A stretch of 64,000 nt of DNA from Lucinisca nassula (taxonomy: Eukaryota > Mollusca > Bivalvia > Lucinida > Lucinidae): contig OY757011.1 in NCBI GenBank assembly GCA_963580285.1, positions 1,330,501 to 1,394,500 on the forward strand, in the 5' to 3' direction. Numbering within the stretch: position 1 is the stretch's first letter; each line of letters begins with the position of its first letter. The notes under the pieces were generated by a model. It was not told the DNA's origin and searched no databases. It was given only the letters and a program-made list of their open reading frames with translations. A program made the position numbers and the translations under genes. Shown in pieces: positions 61,571-64,000 of the stretch.

Positions 61571-61866
61571 GGATAAACCATTTCGAGCATTTTAAAACCA
61601 ACATTTCATGTGATGGCAGGTAATTGTCATTTCTTGTCAAATAGACTTGACAGTTGTTTCTTAGGATTGGTATTTCCCTATAGGCATATAGGGGATTGTC
61701 ATTTCATGTGAATTGTTGTTTCAGGTGAAATAGTACTTGTCATTTCATGTGAAATTCTTATTGGGCTTGTCATTTCAAAAAAAAAAAAAATATTGTCAAA
61801 ATAACCTCAATCTTTATAACCATAATTACTTTATAAAACATACAAAAGGCAAACATATCGTTTGAT

Positions 61867-63085
61867 TTGAGAAGCTTTTTGGCTCAGCCTACTCAGGAGT
61901 TGTTTAATCTGGCCCAAAGGACAGATTTGTTAGATATTGCTTCCCATTATGGGGTCACTGCTGTCAAAACAAGCATGAAGAAGCATGAAATTAAGAATAT
62001 TTTGGTACAGTTTTTTGTTGACGAAGAACTTTTCGATCCATCTGCTTTGTCTCTCATTATGGTTTCACATACTGAATTACCAATGAGACAAATTGAAATA
62101 GGAAGGCAAATTGAATTAGAGAAGTTAAGGTTAGAAATGGAAGAAAGAGAGAAGGAAAAGCAATGAGAAATGGAAGAAAGAGAGAAGGAAAAAGAAAGAG
62201 AAATGCAGAGACAAATGCAGATGGAAAGATTAGAAATGGAAGAACGAATTCGAAAAGAAAAATTAGAACAGGAAGAAAAACAAAGAGAAATGGAGGAACG
62301 GATTGAGTTAGAAAAGGAAAAAATGAAATATAGTATTGAGGAAAAAGAAAGGGAAAGGCAATTTCAATTAAGGCTGAAGGAAATGGAACTCCAGGATCAG
62401 GATAGGGTGAAACATACCCCTGTTTTTGACTCTGGTAGTTATTTTGATGCCACAAAACACATCAGATTAGTTCCGCCATTTCAGGAAAAAGAGGTAGATA
62501 AGTATTTTTTGCATTTCGAAAAAGTTGCAGAAAATTTAAAATGGCCAAAAGAGCATTGGACCTTACTTTTGCAAAGCGTTGTTGTCGGAAAGGCTCGAGA
62601 CATATACACTCGGCTGACAGTCGAGCAAAGCTCAGACTATGATTTGGTTAAGGAGCTTATTCTTAAGGCATATGAGTTGGTCCCTGAAGCTTACAGGCAA
62701 ATATTTAGGAATTGTAAAAAAGAAATTTCCCAGACTCATGTAGAATTTGCTCGAACCAAAGAACAGTTATTTGATAGGTGGTGTTCTTCTAAAAAAGTAG
62801 GCTCTAATCATGAAAAACTTAGACAGATTGTCCTTGTTGAAGAGTTCAAACGGTGCATAATTTCAGACATTAAGTCTTTTCTCGATGAGAGACAAGTTGA
62901 AACTTTGGAGGAAGCTTCTCGTTTGGCAGTGATTATGCTTTGACTCATAAAGTCTCATTTGTGATCAGGCCTTATCCTAGAAAACCTTATAATCCACAGA
63001 CAGGTCCAAGATTCTATCCTAGTAATCCATCTGGTAGTTATAGCCATACATCTAGTACTATGCCCAAACTTTCTGGTGAAAATAA
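61867..63085 (+). pseudogene. Gag-like ORF with coiled coil and SCAN-like domain
   Basis: The frame is open from 61867 except for an in-frame TGA at 62164-62166, then open again to a TGA at 62941. The N-terminus has 'LAQRTDLLDIASHYGV' and 'MKKHEIKNILVQFFV'. The middle (62100-62400) is a Glu/Lys/Arg-rich coiled coil of 'EMEER' type repeats. The rest contains 'FDATKHIRLVPPFQEKEVDK', 'WPKEHWTLLLQSVVVGKARD' and 'LILKAYELVPEAYRQIFRNC', a SCAN-like gag capsid domain. A frameshift near 62925 moves the reading to another frame ('DYALTHKVSF'). From about 62995 the sequence is Pro/Ser-rich with degenerate 'SGENKSQ' repeats and a further 1-nt shift near 63085. Gag would form the particle; at least three lesions make this copy defective. 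Confidence 0.75.
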
Positions 63086-64000
63086 AAGCCAGATTCTGGT
63101 GAAAATAGAAGCCAGAATTTTTCCAAACCTTCTGGTGAAAACAAAGACCAGAATCCCTTATCTCAATCTCAAGTAGTTTGTTATTATTGTAAAAATACAG
63201 GTCATTTGATCTCTGAGTGTTTAAAATTAAAGCGAAGGAAAGAAAGAGAAAGACAAGAGGAACTTAAGCCTACAGGCTTGACTTCTATAAGGCCAAAACC
63301 ACAGTCTTGTGTAAGGGAGGAAACTCTTTCTGATATCAAATTATCTGAGACTGATTCAGTTATGGAGATTTATGAACCATTCTTATCAGATGGTTTTTTG
63401 TCACTAAATGGTGACAGTTATGCCCATCCTACCCCTATTAAAATCTTACGAGATACCGGAGCTTCTCAATCTCTTATTCTAGCAGATACTCTGCCTTTTT
63501 CTGAGAAGACTTCTTTGGGCCAAAGTGTCCTTATTCAGGGTGTGGAATGTGGATTTGTTAATGTTCCGCTTCATAACGTTTATTTGTCGTCAGACTTGGT
63601 ATCCGGTTCAGTGGCTGTTGGTATTAGACCTTCTTTACCTTTTAAAGGTGTTCATTTGTTGCTAGGCAATGACTTAGCTGGAGATAAGGTTGTGGTAAAC
63701 CCACCTTTGACTTCTAATCCTTGCACTGATCAACCACCTGATCCCATTGAGCAGGAAATTCCTGATCTTTATCCGTCCTGTGCAGTCACAAGGGCTATGG
63801 TACGTAAGGCCAAGCAAACTGATGGGAAACAGGATTTTGATTTAACTGATACCTTTTTGGGTCAGTCTTTTAATGACGAGATAACAAGGTCTCTGTCTTC
63901 AAGCCTGCCTGATAAGCAGACAGATTTTCATGAGAATAACTCATCTTTCGATTTAGGCCATGACAAAATGTCCGGGTCTCAACTAGCTATAGAGCAGCAC
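63086..64000 (+). pseudogene. CCHC zinc knuckle and retropepsin region, open to window edge
   Basis: The frame is open without stops for 305 codons to the window end. A nucleocapsid knuckle CX2CX4HX4C lies at 63179-63220 ('CYYCKNTGHLISEC'), followed by a basic 'LKLKRRKERERQEE'. An aspartic protease begins around 63440 with 'IKILRDTGASQSLIL' (catalytic DTG at 63452-63460) and ends 'GVHLLLGNDLAGDKV' (63647-63690), the second retropepsin signature. The acidic linker that follows leads toward RT. Because the upstream gag is shifted relative to this frame, expression as a polyprotein would need recoding or repair; the frameshifts look like decay rather than programmed sites. It is otherwise well preserved. 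Confidence 0.8.

Larger units (their letters stand above)
61019..64000 (+). mobile_element. Ty3-like LTR retrotransposon, 3' part beyond window
   Basis: The element includes the 5' LTR (61019 to about 61570), a leader with a repeated 'gtcatttcatgtgaa' motif, a gag-like region with a coiled coil, a CCHC knuckle, and a retropepsin-like DTG motif at the window end. RT, RNase H and integrase are expected downstream but not visible. Gag of this SCAN-like type followed by a DTG protease is characteristic of Ty3/gypsy (Metaviridae) elements of marine invertebrates. It is inserted into an FB-A element. Confidence 0.8.

Noticed and set aside
61559..61577. Exogenous retrovirus based on the tRNA-Pro-like primer site
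   Set aside because: Gag organisation (SCAN-like capsid, single CCHC, DTG protease) fits a Ty3-like retrotransposon; no envelope gene is visible and the gag frame is broken.

Overview
The window looks like nuclear DNA of a marine invertebrate, most likely a bivalve mollusc. The evidence is its repeat content: tRNA-headed SINEs ending in a 'gacgttaaac'-type tail, tandem arrays with 'agctcacctg'/'caggtgagc' ends and 'gtccgtccgtc' heads, abundant foldback elements, and spliced exons of fucolectin-type and Kazal domains. It is AT-rich with no bacterial gene organisation. The species cannot be named from the sequence alone.

Host coding sequence is scarce. Three exons can be supported: the second half of a fucolectin-type (F5/8-like) lectin domain on the + strand at 2748-2957, an internal Kazal protease-inhibitor exon on the - strand at 29629-29796, and a terminal Kazal exon with stop codon and downstream AATAAA on the - strand at 53640-53734. 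All have phase-1 boundaries. The two Kazal exons cannot belong to one transcript in this order, so they suggest two Kazal genes or a partial duplication. A fragment at 11705-12086 resembles an uncharacterised protein seen repeatedly in invertebrate and fish genomes. A 242-codon ORF in a GC-rich island near 4 kb and a small signal-peptide ORF at 47.1 kb are unassigned.

The rest is mobile DNA. (a) A Penelope-like retroelement family (PLE) is present in a dozen or more copies, mostly as 3' tails, with reverse transcriptase (RT) segments at 13-14 kb, 50-51 kb and 54.7-55.7 kb. (b) Two non-LTR retrotransposons lie on the - strand: a 3.7-kb one at 36.8-40.46 kb with endonuclease and RT, and a decayed one at 23.2-25.8 kb. 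(c) A Ty3-like LTR retrotransposon enters at 61.0 kb and runs off the window, with a related solo LTR at 56.5-57.9 kb. (d) There are two mariner transposase pseudogenes (5.75-6.8 kb, 31.9-32.5 kb). (e) Several non-autonomous DNA elements are labelled here FB-A/FB-A2, FB-B, MITE-C, MITE-D, MITE-E, a pogo-like element and a TA-flanked 0.5-kb element. (f) There are several SINE families. (g) Long tandem arrays of 90-310 bp units lie at 0.6-1.6, 4.9-5.4, 11.2-11.7, 14.5-17.4, 25.8-28.2, 41.0-41.6, 51.6-52.5 and 60.2-60.5 kb.

The most informative structure is the nesting. At 54.6-58.0 kb one FB-A element has been split by a PLE and by an LTR element reduced to a solo LTR with a 5-bp target duplication, and that LTR has itself been split by another PLE. 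At 36.7-40.7 kb an FB-A element is split by a LINE with a 7-bp duplication. At 28.5-29.35 kb an FB-B foldback is split by a SINE with a 13-bp duplication. A palindromic 'cttgtgcgcacaag' satellite appears twice, each time broken by a different element. I found no CRISPR, operon, phage or integron features and no convincingly functional tRNA or rRNA gene.
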